Source: Tolypothrix sp. NIES-4075 (lineage in GTDB: Bacteria; Cyanobacteriota; Cyanobacteriia; Cyanobacteriales; Nostocaceae). From it: a stretch of DNA of 64,000 nt. Both the position numbers and the translations under genes were made by a program. The stretch is taken from the NCBI RefSeq assembly GCF_002218085.1, contig NZ_BDUC01000008.1:329094-393093 (forward strand). Reading direction: 5' to 3'. Shown here in pieces: positions 43,722 to 51,533 of this stretch; the first letter of the stretch is position 1; each line of letters begins with the position of its first letter. The notes under the pieces were generated by a model. The model ran no database searches. It was not told where the DNA came from and saw only the letters and a list, made by a program, of their open reading frames with translations.

Positions 43722-44399
43722 ATGCGAATTCTACTTGTTGAAGACAATGCGCGTTTGGCAGAAGCGCTTTTAGAAGCTCTAACTGACCAACTGTATGTGG
43801 TAGATGTAGTCAAAGATGGGGAGTTTGCTTGGGATCAGGTTAAAGCGATCGCCTACGATTTGATTTTATTAGATGTGATGCTTCCTAAGCTAGATGGGAT
43901 CAGTCTTTGTCAACGCTTACGTCACCACGGTTATTCTCTACCAATTTTGATGTTAACGGCTCGTGACACCAGTACAGATAAAGTTAATGGCTTAGACGCG
44001 GGAGCGGATGACTATGTGGTTAAACCCTTTGATTTACAAGAGTTATTAGCTCGTATCCGCGCTTTATTGCGTCGGGGAAGTTCTGCTTCTCCACCCATTC
44101 TGACATGGGGTAAGTTGCTTCTCAATCCTAGTACCTACGAAGTCACCTACTTGGATGTGCCTTTGCAGCTAACCCCCAAAGAATTTAGTTTGTTGGAACT
44201 ATTACTTCGCAATGGTCGTCGCGTCCTTAGTCGTGCTGTAATTATTGATAGCCTGTGGAAAAGTGAAAGTCCACCAGAAGAAGATACTGTTAAGGCTCAT
44301 ATTAAAAGTTTGCGTCATAAACTTAGAACTATAGCCGCTCCGGAAGATTTCATCGAAACGGTTCATGGCTTGGGATATCGTTTGAAGCAATTGTCTTGA
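43722..44399 (+). CDS. OmpR/PhoB-type response regulator
   Basis: Two-domain transcription regulator, 225 aa. The receiver (1-120) has acidic pocket residues in LLVEDNARL, the phospho-acceptor Asp51 in LLDVMLPKLDG, and the switch Lys in DDYVVKPFD. The C-terminal winged-helix domain (about 128-222) shows LTPKEFSLLELLLRNGRRVLSR (landmark) and VKAHIKSLRHKL with the recognition helix. It starts at ATG 43722, divergent to the CHASE3 kinase. A hairpin with a seven-T run (44526-44548) ends its transcript. Targets are unknown. Confidence 0.93.
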   Translation: MRILLVEDNARLAEALLEALTDQLYVVDVVKDGEFAWDQVKAIAYDLILLDVMLPKLDGISLCQRLRHHGYSLPILMLTARDTSTDKVNGLDAGADDYVVKPFDLQELLARIRALLRRGSSASPPILTWGKLLLNPSTYEVTYLDVPLQLTPKEFSLLELLLRNGRRVLSRAVIIDSLWKSESPPEEDTVKAHIKSLRHKLRTIAAPEDFIETVHGLGYRLKQLS

Positions 44400-44525
44400 A
44401 AATTGGGCATTGGCTAGAGAAAGTTTATTCTCATCGCTTTGTTGTATGATGGGTTTTTCTTGGGGATCGATCTAAAATTCGTAATAGCTGTTAAGTATTA
44501 CAATTTTTTTACATTATCAATTTTT

Positions 44526-44548
44526 GCTGACTTATGTCAGCTTTTTTT
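44526..44548 (+). terminator. Intrinsic terminator after the OmpR-type regulator gene
   Basis: GCTGAC (44526-44531), loop TTAT, GTCAGC (44536-44541), then TTTTTTT. Classical stem-loop and T run, 127 bases after the stop codon. The rest of 44400-44723 holds no other feature I can identify. Confidence 0.8.
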
Positions 44549-44723
44549 ATTTTTGAAACTACTTGTAGAGCGCATTTGCAGGTATCTTCCCGATTTATTC
44601 CCGATATTTTCTCCATATTTTCTCGATTCTTTCCTCAGCTTATATACTTCTGCAGTGTAACCTCAATATACAGTAACTATCATCACGAACGATTGATATA
44701 AGTGACACCCAGAGGTAACGATC

Positions 44724-45380
44724 ATGAGGAATTATGCTGATACACAGGAATTCATTCTAAGTCAAATTACACAAAAATCTTTTGAACGAGAAGATTTTAG
44801 TGGATGTGACTTGAGTGGAATCGACCTAAGGGCAGTTGACTTAAGTGGAATTAATTTGATAGGAGCAGATTTAAGTGGGGCAAATTTAAGTGGATCTGTG
44901 CTTGTTGGGGCAAATCTTAGCGGTGCAAATTTAAGCGGAGCCAATTTGCAGTCAGCTTATTTATATGAAGCTTCATTATGTGAGGCTAATTTGAAGAATG
45001 CTGATTTAACGCGAGCCAACTTGTGTGGTGCTTTTTTGTGGCGGGTAAATTTGACAAAAAGTAAGCTTTGGGGAGCATCGTTGTGCGGTGCAGATTTGAG
45101 CGAAGCAAATTTGAATGAAGCTAACTTAATTGAAGCATCATTAATTGAAGCAAACTTAATGAGAGCAAATTTAATCCAAGCCAAGCTATGTGGCGCGATT
45201 TTGCTCGAAGCTAATTTAAAGAAAGCCAATTTAACCAGTGCAGATTTAACATCAGCAAACTTAACTGAAGCAAACTTAAGTGGAGCGAACCTTTGGGAGG
45301 CAAAGTTGATTCATGCCAAGCTATGGGATGCTATTATGCCTGATGGAACGATTCAATACCCTCAAATCATGTTTTGTTAA
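44724..45380 (+). CDS. Cytosolic pentapeptide-repeat protein, 218 aa
   Basis: A beta-helix protein made almost entirely of pentapeptide units A(N/D)LxX, about 35 in a row from residue 22 to 200 (for example GANLSGANLSGANLQ). There is no signal peptide. A short N-terminal lead (MRNYADTQEFILSQITQKSF) and a non-repeat tail (MPDGTIQYPQIMFC) cap it. Some relatives mimic DNA or act as scaffolds, but nothing here decides. It starts at ATG 44724 with GAGG ahead. The repeat-rich DNA gives open frames on the opposite strand, which are shadows. It is convergent with fraE. Confidence 0.88.
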   Translation: MRNYADTQEFILSQITQKSFEREDFSGCDLSGIDLRAVDLSGINLIGADLSGANLSGSVLVGANLSGANLSGANLQSAYLYEASLCEANLKNADLTRANLCGAFLWRVNLTKSKLWGASLCGADLSEANLNEANLIEASLIEANLMRANLIQAKLCGAILLEANLKKANLTSADLTSANLTEANLSGANLWEAKLIHAKLWDAIMPDGTIQYPQIMFC

Positions 45381-45452
45381 TGAGTGATGAAGTCATTAGT
45401 CATTTATTATTGTCGTATTTGGGACTCATAACTAATGACTAATAACTAATAA

Positions 45453-46232
45453 TTAAAACTCACGTTGGGAAAAGAGAAAGATAGCGATCGCTAACAAAAT
45501 TACGCTGTAAAGCAAGGCATAGCCGGCATTGGTAATTAGTGCCATTGAGTCAGGTAGCGCAGCAACACCATAAACAGCATCATTTTTTAAATCTAATCGA
45601 GATAAATCAGGCAAGAGGAGATACAAGCCTTGAGTCAGGCTTTCAATACTCTTGTTGTTTCCCAAACGACCAAGTTTTACTAAATCTTGAGTAATGTTCC
45701 CGATTAAATACACTGCAAATGTTAAAGCAGTGGCTAACAGGGAACTAGTAAACACACCTAAGGCAATAGCTACAGCGGTAATTAAGGCTAGTTGCAAGAA
45801 TAAGAAAATGACAGCAATTAAAATGCTTGGTGTTGAATGAGGAATATTTCCAAACTGCAAAAATGCTAGATAAATCGCCGTCATAGCTGCGATAAGTGCA
45901 GCTAGTACTGTTAATAAGCCGAAATATTTACCAGTGATAAATTCACTGTGGCTGACTGGTTTGGTAATTAACACTAAAATAGTGCGTTTCTCAATTTCTT
46001 TGTTAACTAGTCCTGTACCCACAAATATGGCAACAATTAAGCCGAGGATATTCATCACTGCTAGACCAAAGTCTAAAAACATTTTATCTTCTGTCGAAGC
46101 AGCAAATTCAGGAAGTAAGCGGATGGCGACGGCGAGTATTACCGTATAAAAACCGATAATATAGAGAATGCGATCGCGTACCACTTCCCGAAACACATTC
46201 GTTGCTAGCACAAAAATTCTGCCCAAATTCAT
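45453..46232 (-). CDS. fraE: Septal junction/filament integrity protein FraE (ABC-2-type permease)
   Basis: Integral membrane protein of the ABC-2 permease type with about six helices, 259 aa. In Anabaena, FraE is the third gene of the fraC-fraD-fraE operon and is needed for long-filament integrity and cell-cell communication under nitrogen deprivation. Landmarks are FVLATNVFREVVRDRILYIIGFYTV (in part), the GTGLVNKEIEKRTILVLITKPVSHSEFITGKYFG amphipathic stretch typical of ABC-2 proteins (in part), and LATALTFAVYLIGN. The assignment rests on gene order, sizes and direction with fraD and fraC upstream. A repeat-rich 130-bp gap separates it from fraD. No dedicated ATPase gene is adjacent. Confidence 0.85.
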   Translation of the reverse strand: MNLGRIFVLATNVFREVVRDRILYIIGFYTVILAVAIRLLPEFAASTEDKMFLDFGLAVMNILGLIVAIFVGTGLVNKEIEKRTILVLITKPVSHSEFITGKYFGLLTVLAALIAAMTAIYLAFLQFGNIPHSTPSILIAVIFLFLQLALITAVAIALGVFTSSLLATALTFAVYLIGNITQDLVKLGRLGNNKSIESLTQGLYLLLPDLSRLDLKNDAVYGVAALPDSMALITNAGYALLYSVILLAIAIFLFSQREF

Positions 46233-46362
46233 CGCTATTAAATTGTTAGGTGTTAGTGGGAGCGTGGATAGTTGGAGCGTTGGAGCGTGGGAGCGTGATT
46301 AGTTAACAAAAAGTATTACTAACTTTCCCCCTTGTCCCCCCTGTCCCCCTGTCAAGAAAGTC

Positions 46363-47394
46363 TTACTGCTGCGCTGGAGGTGAGCCGGCAATAAATTTAG
46401 GAAGGCGATCGCATTCAATTTCGGCTACGGTGGCTTTATCTGGTTTGCTGACGTTGGCAATGCTTGAGTTTGCCCTGGCTGCGATTGGGTCAACCCGACA
46501 AGACTTTTTCAGGTAAAATCCCCGTGGGTTAGAACTCGGACCTGTCCAGATACTCAACAAATCTAATGTATACCCAGATTTGGTATTAACTACACGCGGT
46601 CTAACAACCCACAATTCTTTCTCTTCATATTTTGCTAAATTTCTTTCTATAACTCGTCTACCCAAATTTCCTACTTGTTGATCCGCATTTATTAGCCATC
46701 TTTCGACTTGCGACCAAGGTCTTCCAGCTACTTGTTCTTCTACTAATGGCTGAAGTTTATCGAGAATAACCACGCCATTTGCCGGTATTTTGTCTGGGGA
46801 TTCGGTTCTAATCACAAATGTACTTTGCTTAAAATTATCTGCCTGCAAACTCGGATATTGTCTTAACCAATTATCCGTAACAAAGTAAAACTGAATCCAG
46901 CAACTTAGTATCATACAACTGGCAACCATGACTATTAGTCTTTGGCGGATTTCTGGCTTAGGAATTTGTGTTTGCACATCAGTACCACTTCCTTCAAAAA
47001 ATTCGGGAATTGCTGTAATTAATGCTGAAATCGTTGGCCAAAGCACGATTGTTCGTGGTGTAATTACATCTTCCCCTTGTCCAAAAGCAAAAACACTCAC
47101 TAAAAATCCCGTTACTACTGCCCCTACTGGCATAAAAGTACCGGGAATTCTTAAAGGATCATCAGTGGTATACCAGGATGTTCCAGCAATTAAAAATAAC
47201 CAACCGAAAAATGAAATTACATCTTTTATATAACCTACTGCCAAAGATGAGGCGAACCAAGAAAAAATACTCAAATAAATTAATGTTTGCCAAGAGTAAG
47301 CTTTGGGCGGAACCAACAACCTTCTTACTCGCTCATAAACTACTTCGAGAAATTTAAATACGCCAAATAAATCTTTTAAAAACAAGAAATTCAT
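46363..47394 (-). CDS. fraD: Septal junction protein FraD
   Basis: Membrane protein of 343 aa, the size known for Anabaena FraD, which sits at the septum and is a structural part of septal junctions. The N-terminal half has about five membrane helices (from LIYLSIFSWFASSLAVGYI to VMVASCMILSCWIQFYF, landmarks). The C-terminal half is predicted to lie in the periplasm and has an extended helical portion (LVEEQVAGRPWSQVERWLINADQQVGNLGRRVIERNLAKYEE, in part) followed by a beta-rich end with two cysteines. It lies between fraC and fraE on the same strand. It starts at ATG 47394. Confidence 0.88.
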   Translation of the reverse strand: MNFLFLKDLFGVFKFLEVVYERVRRLLVPPKAYSWQTLIYLSIFSWFASSLAVGYIKDVISFFGWLFLIAGTSWYTTDDPLRIPGTFMPVGAVVTGFLVSVFAFGQGEDVITPRTIVLWPTISALITAIPEFFEGSGTDVQTQIPKPEIRQRLIVMVASCMILSCWIQFYFVTDNWLRQYPSLQADNFKQSTFVIRTESPDKIPANGVVILDKLQPLVEEQVAGRPWSQVERWLINADQQVGNLGRRVIERNLAKYEEKELWVVRPRVVNTKSGYTLDLLSIWTGPSSNPRGFYLKKSCRVDPIAARANSSIANVSKPDKATVAEIECDRLPKFIAGSPPAQQ

Positions 47395-47568
47395 CTTTCA
47401 CTCCTCTTAATTAGTCTTTTAGATTTACCTTTTACTTACTCTTTATTTATCATTTAAGTAAAAGTCAATAAAATTGCTCTTGACTTGTTTAACATAAAAA
47501 AAATCTTTTTTGGAAATTTCACCTTTTTGACTTCATGAAATAATTGATGTTTAATTTTGTCAACATAC

Positions 47569-48105
47569 TTATCTAGAACGAATCAACAAAATTATGGCAA
47601 TTGCACTATAACTAAGTGAATTGGCTATCAGTATGGTAGTCACTAAATTTGTATTTTGCAATTTAGCTTTGCTAGCACGCCGAAAGTTGCGACGTGGATA
47701 TGGTTGAAGTTCTAATTCATTTTTTATTGGTTCAGCTAATGATAGCAAGACAAGCTTTAGTAGAAAGTATTTCAGCAAGAAAGTCGCGAAGAAAATTATA
47801 AAAGCAACCAAAATTATTAAGGACTGGACATTATTAGTCCGAAATTGATTAAAAAAGACATAACTGATTAGTTGTGATTTTAAATTAACTGGTAAAACTG
47901 GCTCGATAAAGAAAAAAGTTATCCAACCAATCACAGCAGTAAATAGATTGATACAGATGGCATAAAAAATGCTAGTTTTTTTGTCAAATCTTAACCTAAC
48001 ATTCAAAACATATCCTTCTATGGGTATGGCTACCAATAAAAATAAAAAGTCAAACAAAATGGCACCAAGCGGAAAAGTTGTCGGAAGTTCAGGAAATTCA
48101 AACAT
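47569..48105 (-). CDS. fraC: Filament integrity protein FraC
   Basis: Membrane protein of 178 aa, essentially the known size of FraC, first gene of the fraC-fraD-fraE group. It has about four hydrophobic segments (FDFLFLLVAIPIEGYVL; ICINLFTAVIGWITFFF; LIILVAFIIFFATFLLKYF; ILIANSLSYSAIAIILLI) and a basic loop (PRRNFRRASKAK). Loss in Anabaena fragments filaments and impairs intercellular exchange. It starts at ATG 48105. The 174-bp gap before fraD has no terminator hairpin, so one transcript is plausible. Upstream it diverges from the adenosyltransferase-like gene across a G-rich repeat tract. Confidence 0.85.
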   Translation of the reverse strand: MFEFPELPTTFPLGAILFDFLFLLVAIPIEGYVLNVRLRFDKKTSIFYAICINLFTAVIGWITFFFIEPVLPVNLKSQLISYVFFNQFRTNNVQSLIILVAFIIFFATFLLKYFLLKLVLLSLAEPIKNELELQPYPRRNFRRASKAKLQNTNLVTTILIANSLSYSAIAIILLIRSR

Positions 48106-48240
48106 AAAAGGGTGAGCGCTAAGGGTTGACTTGAGAGAGTAAACTAGTCAGATTGAGAATGATGGGGAAAATTATCTCACTCTTCCAGTCTTTTATCATC
48201 TTTTTCTTCTTTTGGTTATGGCAAAAGCAAAACTTTACCA

Positions 48241-48330
48241 AATTGGGGAATGGGGAATGGGGACAAGGGGACTCCTTGGAGACAAGGGGGACAAAGGGAC
48301 AATGAGAATAATTCTTTCCCCCCTCTCCTT
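48241..48330. repeat. G-rich/C-rich low-complexity tract upstream of fraC
   Basis: GGGGAATG and GACAAGGGG-type units, then CCCCCTCTCC, between the divergent fraC and adenosyltransferase-like genes. Confidence 0.82.
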
Positions 48331-48406
48331 GTCTCCCCAATCCCTAGCCGATAGTGCAAGACGTTCGGTAAGATGAAATACTGCCACGTTACAGCTTTTG
48401 GCTCTT

Positions 48407-49543
48407 ATGACAAGGAACGGCGTAGGTATTCGCACGGCGCAAGTGCGTTCTCAACGGCTCACTGGTCAAATTCACGTTTATGATGGCGTGGGGAAAGGTA
48501 AATCCCAAGCTGCTTTAGGGGTGGTTTTGCGGTCGATTGGCTTGGGGATAAATACACCAAGCAATTCCAACCGAGTTTTACTGCTGCGGTTTTTAAAGGG
48601 ACCAGAACGTGATTATGACGAGGATGGGGCGATCGCAGCTTTACAGCGCGGTTTCCCTCATTTAATTGACCAAGTTCGCACAGGTCGTGCCGAATTTTTT
48701 GGTCACGACCAAATCACTGCTTTTGACCGAGATGAGGCAGCGCGGGGTTGGGATGTAGCGAAAGGGGCGATCGCCAGTGGTTTATATTCGGTTGTCGTTT
48801 TTGATGAAATTAACCCCGTCCTGGATTTGGGTTTGCTGCATGTGGATGAAGTGGTGCAAACTCTCAAAGCCAAACCCCAAGAGTTGGAAATTATTGCTAC
48901 TGGACGCGCAGCACCGCAAAAGTTGCTCGACATTGCCGATCTGCACTCGGAAATGAAACCCCAACATCACCCAACCGCAAAAGCACTTTTCATTGAAGGT
49001 ATTGAAATTTACACTGGTGCTGGCAAAGGTAAGTCTACCAGCGCTTTGGGTAAAGCTTTGAAAGCCATTGGTAGAGGTATAAATCATCCTGGCTCTACTC
49101 GTGTATTAATTATGCAGTGGCTTAAAGGTGGTAGTGGCTACACAGAAGATGCTGCGATCGCCGCTTTGCAACAGTCATATCCAGAGGTGGTAGATCATCA
49201 ACGCTGCGGACGAGATGCGATCGTCTGGCGCAATTCTCGGCAAGAATTAGACTATCTGGAAGCCGAACGCGGTTGGGAAATCGCAAAATGTGCGATCGCT
49301 TCGGGACTCTATAAAACCATCATCCTTGATGAACTCAATCCCACCGTTGACTTGGAACTACTCCCAGTTGAACCAATTGTCCAAGCTTTGCTTCGTAAAC
49401 CCCGTGATACAGAAGTTATTATCACCGGTCGCTGCCAAAATCAGCCCGCATACTTTGACTTGGCGAGCGTTCACTCTGAGGTATACTGCCACAAACACTA
49501 TGCCAATCAAGGCGTAGAACTCAAACGTGGGGTAGATTTTTAA
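48407..49543 (+). CDS. Tandem-duplicated cob(I)yrinic acid a,c-diamide adenosyltransferase-like protein
   Basis: P-loop protein of the CobA/CobO (BtuR) type, which adenosylates corrinoids, but with two complete copies of the domain. The first P-loop is VYDGVGKGKSQAALG (about residue 27) and the second IYTGAGKGKSTSALG (about residue 206). Each is followed by the same series: LRFLKG or MQWLKG, DEDGAIAALQ or TEDAAIAALQ, RGWDVAKGAIASGLY or RGWEIAKCAIASGLY, and VVFDEINPVLDL or IILDELNPTVDL. Classical enzymes are about 200 aa with one domain that dimerises; a fused dimer is a reasonable reading. The ATG at 48407 is preferred to TTG 48398. Confidence 0.88.
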   Translation: MTRNGVGIRTAQVRSQRLTGQIHVYDGVGKGKSQAALGVVLRSIGLGINTPSNSNRVLLLRFLKGPERDYDEDGAIAALQRGFPHLIDQVRTGRAEFFGHDQITAFDRDEAARGWDVAKGAIASGLYSVVVFDEINPVLDLGLLHVDEVVQTLKAKPQELEIIATGRAAPQKLLDIADLHSEMKPQHHPTAKALFIEGIEIYTGAGKGKSTSALGKALKAIGRGINHPGSTRVLIMQWLKGGSGYTEDAAIAALQQSYPEVVDHQRCGRDAIVWRNSRQELDYLEAERGWEIAKCAIASGLYKTIILDELNPTVDLELLPVEPIVQALLRKPRDTEVIITGRCQNQPAYFDLASVHSEVYCHKHYANQGVELKRGVDF

Positions 49544-49600
49544 ATTGGTTATTGGGAGCGTTGATAGTGGTTAGGAGTTAGGAGTTAGGAGAATAATCAG

Positions 49601-49671
49601 CAACTCTCAACTCTCAACTATCAACTCTCAACTCTCAACTATCAACTCTCAACTCTCAACTCTCAACTAAC
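49601..49671. repeat. AACTCTC/AACTATC heptamer array
   Basis: About ten 7-bp units of CAACTCT or CAACTAT immediately after a GTTAGGA-type repeat (49571-49592). It ends nine bases before the small ORF at 49680. Confidence 0.92.
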
Positions 49672-49679
49672 AACCACCA

Positions 49680-49787
49680 ATGGACACTAATACACTGGAC
49701 TTAATAACAGCAGGATTAGCGATCGCCTTACTTTTAGGCGGCTTCTTGATGATGTTTACTACCATCTTCACTACTAAACGCAAGTAA
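49680..49787 (+). CDS. Possible 35-aa single-helix membrane protein
   Basis: The ORF from ATG 49680 to TAA encodes MDTNTLDLITAGLAIALLLG followed by GFLMMFTTIFTTKRK, one membrane helix with a basic end. The size recalls small photosynthetic-complex subunits, but it does not match PetM, PetN, PsaM, PsbX, PsbY or Psb30 as I know them. It lies right after a heptamer array, so its promoter is unclear. Its frame contains a GCGATCGC site. Confidence 0.45.
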   Translation: MDTNTLDLITAGLAIALLLGGFLMMFTTIFTTKRK

Positions 49788-49799
49788 TTTAGGCGTTTC

Positions 49800-50180
49800 T
49801 CATAATAAAGTCTTGATTCTAGAAAGCAATTCCTCAAAATCTACGGGTTTGCGAATAAAATCGTTTGCCCCAACTGATAATCCCTCGTTAATATCTACTT
49901 GATCGAATGCTGTAATCAACACTATAGGTATGTGAGATAGCTGTTGGTTTTGTCGAATTAGCTGCGTTACTTCACACCCGTTCATATCCGGCATCATCAC
50001 ATCCAGCAACACCAAATTCGCAGGGCAGTTTTGAAGAGCCGTCAATGCTGCTCTACCAGAATCAGCTGTCTCTACCTCATATCCCTCAGCTTCTAAAAGT
50101 GTCTGAAGCAAAAATAAATTATCTGGCAAATCATCTACAACCAAGATACGACCGAAGTTAGAGGTTTTTATGTAATGCAT
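49800..50180 (-). CDS. Single-domain response regulator (CheY-like receiver)
   Basis: A stand-alone receiver of 126 aa from ATG 50180; a TTG at 50207 would add nine residues with no conserved content. Pocket residues are in ILVVDDLPDN, the phospho-acceptor is Asp60 in LLDVMMPDMNG, and the switch residues are ITAFD and DFIRKPVDFEELL. With no output domain it must act through protein contacts or phosphotransfer. No kinase is adjacent; the nearest are the two at 35.8-43.5 kb. Confidence 0.9.
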   Translation of the reverse strand: MHYIKTSNFGRILVVDDLPDNLFLLQTLLEAEGYEVETADSGRAALTALQNCPANLVLLDVMMPDMNGCEVTQLIRQNQQLSHIPIVLITAFDQVDINEGLSVGANDFIRKPVDFEELLSRIKTLL

Positions 50181-50455
50181 TTTAACTTGAGTTTTTTTGT
50201 AGTGCAATACACATAATTTCTTCTTAAATAGTTAGTTACACCATCCATTAGATAGATTTTTATAAAAAATGCCGAATTTGTTAGAAAAAAATATGACACT
50301 TTTGTGGTATAGGCAATATCTGAAGTCGGCTTGATTTGGAGAAGGCGATCGCGAACATCCTTCTCCTTCAAAGACGCTTCGCGAACATACTTCTGAGGTC
50401 AGCATGACAAACCAACATTTTTTTATACTTTTCCAGCATCCTCTAAAAGATAATT

Positions 50456-50663
50456 TTAGGACTTACGCACTGTACAAATTTCTTATCTTGTGAATTGACG
50501 AAAATACATCGTTTCAGGCTTTGATCAATTATCCTTTGATAAATAGCGTAGACGCTGCGCGGCGAGTCAAGAGACATCGCCTAAAAACAGTCGAAAAATC
50601 AAGGTTTAATGCCTGAAATCTATACCACACATTTGCTATTTCCTGTCAATGCGTAAGTCCTAA
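50456..50663. mobile_element. MITE-like element with TTAGGACTTACGCA ends
   Basis: A 208-bp non-coding element bounded by perfect 14-bp terminal inverted repeats: TTAGGACTTACGCA (50456-50469) and TGCGTAAGTCCTAA (50650-50663). Subterminal sequences also show GCCTGAAA-type inverted matches. AGGACTTACGCA termini are shared by cyanobacterial insertion sequences, so this looks like a deletion derivative moved in trans. Confidence 0.85.
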
Positions 50664-50684
50664 ATTTTTATCTGCCGATAGATA

Positions 50685-50831
50685 GTGGCAAAATTCCTAA
50701 CTGGTGCTTTATTAGTGCTAGCAATTTGTGTCGGGATTCATGGAGGAGAATTCTCGGCTTTAAGCTTAGTTACTTTATTGGCTGGATTAGCAATTTACTC
50801 TGCTGTTGTGTTATTAACCAGCTTTGATTAG
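50685..50831 (+). CDS. Possible 48-aa membrane protein
   Basis: GTG 50685 to TAG 50831 encodes a very hydrophobic peptide, MAKFLTGALLVLAICVGIHG then GEFSALSLVTLLAGLAIYSA and VVLLTSFD, that is two predicted membrane helices. It begins 21 bases after the right end of the MITE. No clear ribosome site (GATAGTGG) is visible, so the call depends on amino-acid composition alone. Confidence 0.4.
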   Translation: MAKFLTGALLVLAICVGIHGGEFSALSLVTLLAGLAIYSAVVLLTSFD

Positions 50832-51013
50832 GCAGGAAAAGAATTTTTTATCTGTAAGCGAAGTGACAACGCAGGTGATTAAAGAATTGAAAGGTTCGAT
50901 TGTGTTACTAGGAGAACCTAATTTATGACGCCATAAGCAAAGGGACTCTCAAAGAGTATCGCTTTGTTTTCTACAAATTAATTTTACAAGAAAATTTGCG
51001 CTTATCCTTGATA

Positions 51014-51031
51014 TGAGCGGTAAACCGCTCA
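51014..51031. repeat. Palindrome TGAGCGGT-AA-ACCGCTCA
   Basis: Reverse-complement copy of the palindrome at 34682-34699, with the neighbouring CTAC also shared. Confidence 0.85.
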
Positions 51032-51079
51032 CTACGATCGTAACACTACAGCACTACCGCCCTTTTGTCAAAATGCGCT

Positions 51080-51109
51080 TTGACAGGGACGGGTAATTTA
51101 ATATATAAT
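51080..51109 (+). promoter_or_regulatory. Sigma-70-type promoter
   Basis: Perfect consensus hexamers TTGACA (51080-51085) and TATAAT (51104-51109) with an 18-bp spacer, about 60 bp ahead of the start codon at 51173. This is the clearest promoter in the window and supports expression of the small ORFs that follow. Confidence 0.65.
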
Positions 51110-51172
51110 CTACGGTAAGTCTATCGATTTACAGTAATTTAAATCTTAGTTTGATTGAAAGGAGCGGTAAAA

Positions 51173-51403
51173 ATGGCGATCGCCCAACATATCAAGACTC
51201 GTCCTCAAAAGCGCATACATCAAAGTCAACAGTGGAAATTTTTAGAAAAAAGTACAGCAACGATACATCGGCTGTGGTGGCATACTAAAGCATATGCAAC
51301 AGTTTTAGGCATCATGCTGTTAACTTTTGCCAGTTTAGGCTTTCTCTATATTCATTCGTCTGGACGCACTTTGCTAAGTGGAAGGCAGAATAAAAAATGC
51401 TGA
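51173..51403 (+). CDS. Small membrane protein, 76 aa
   Basis: From ATG 51173, with the ribosome site AAAGGAG nine bases ahead, the ORF encodes a basic N-terminal half (MAIAQHIKTRPQKRIHQSQQ) and one membrane helix (AYATVLGIMLLTFASLGFLYI) followed by a short basic tail (RQNKKC). An upstream start at 51155 would place the ribosome site inside the gene. A consensus promoter lies at 51080-51109. The family is unknown to me. The next tiny ORF overlaps its end by seven bases. Confidence 0.65.
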   Translation: MAIAQHIKTRPQKRIHQSQQWKFLEKSTATIHRLWWHTKAYATVLGIMLLTFASLGFLYIHSSGRTLLSGRQNKKC

Positions 51404-51480
51404 AACCAGAAGGAAAAATGCTGATATTGACTGCTTTTTGGTTGTTAGTATTTACTCTCAGCCTAAGTGTTTATATTTAG
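51397..51480 (+). CDS. Possible 27-aa membrane peptide
   Basis: ATG 51397 to TAG 51480 gives MLKPEGKMLILTAFWLLVFT then LSLSVYI, a single helix. It overlaps the end of the 76-aa gene, so translational coupling is possible. A second in-frame ATG at 51418 (MLILTAF) follows an AGAAGGAAAA ribosome-like site. Very short ORFs arise by chance, so confidence is limited. Confidence 0.4.
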   Translation: MLKPEGKMLILTAFWLLVFTLSLSVYI

Positions 51481-51533
51481 ATTTGTTGTTTAGTTGCAGC
51501 ATCACAAGCCAAATTAGAAAAATACGAAAGTAA

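Noticed and set aside
44762..45229. Antisense ORFs in the pentapeptide gene (and similar ones at 5735-6286)
   Set aside because: They are mirror frames of the regular pentapeptide codon pattern.
50456..50663. A complete insertion sequence
   Set aside because: It is only 208 bp with no transposase ORF; listed as a MITE-like element.
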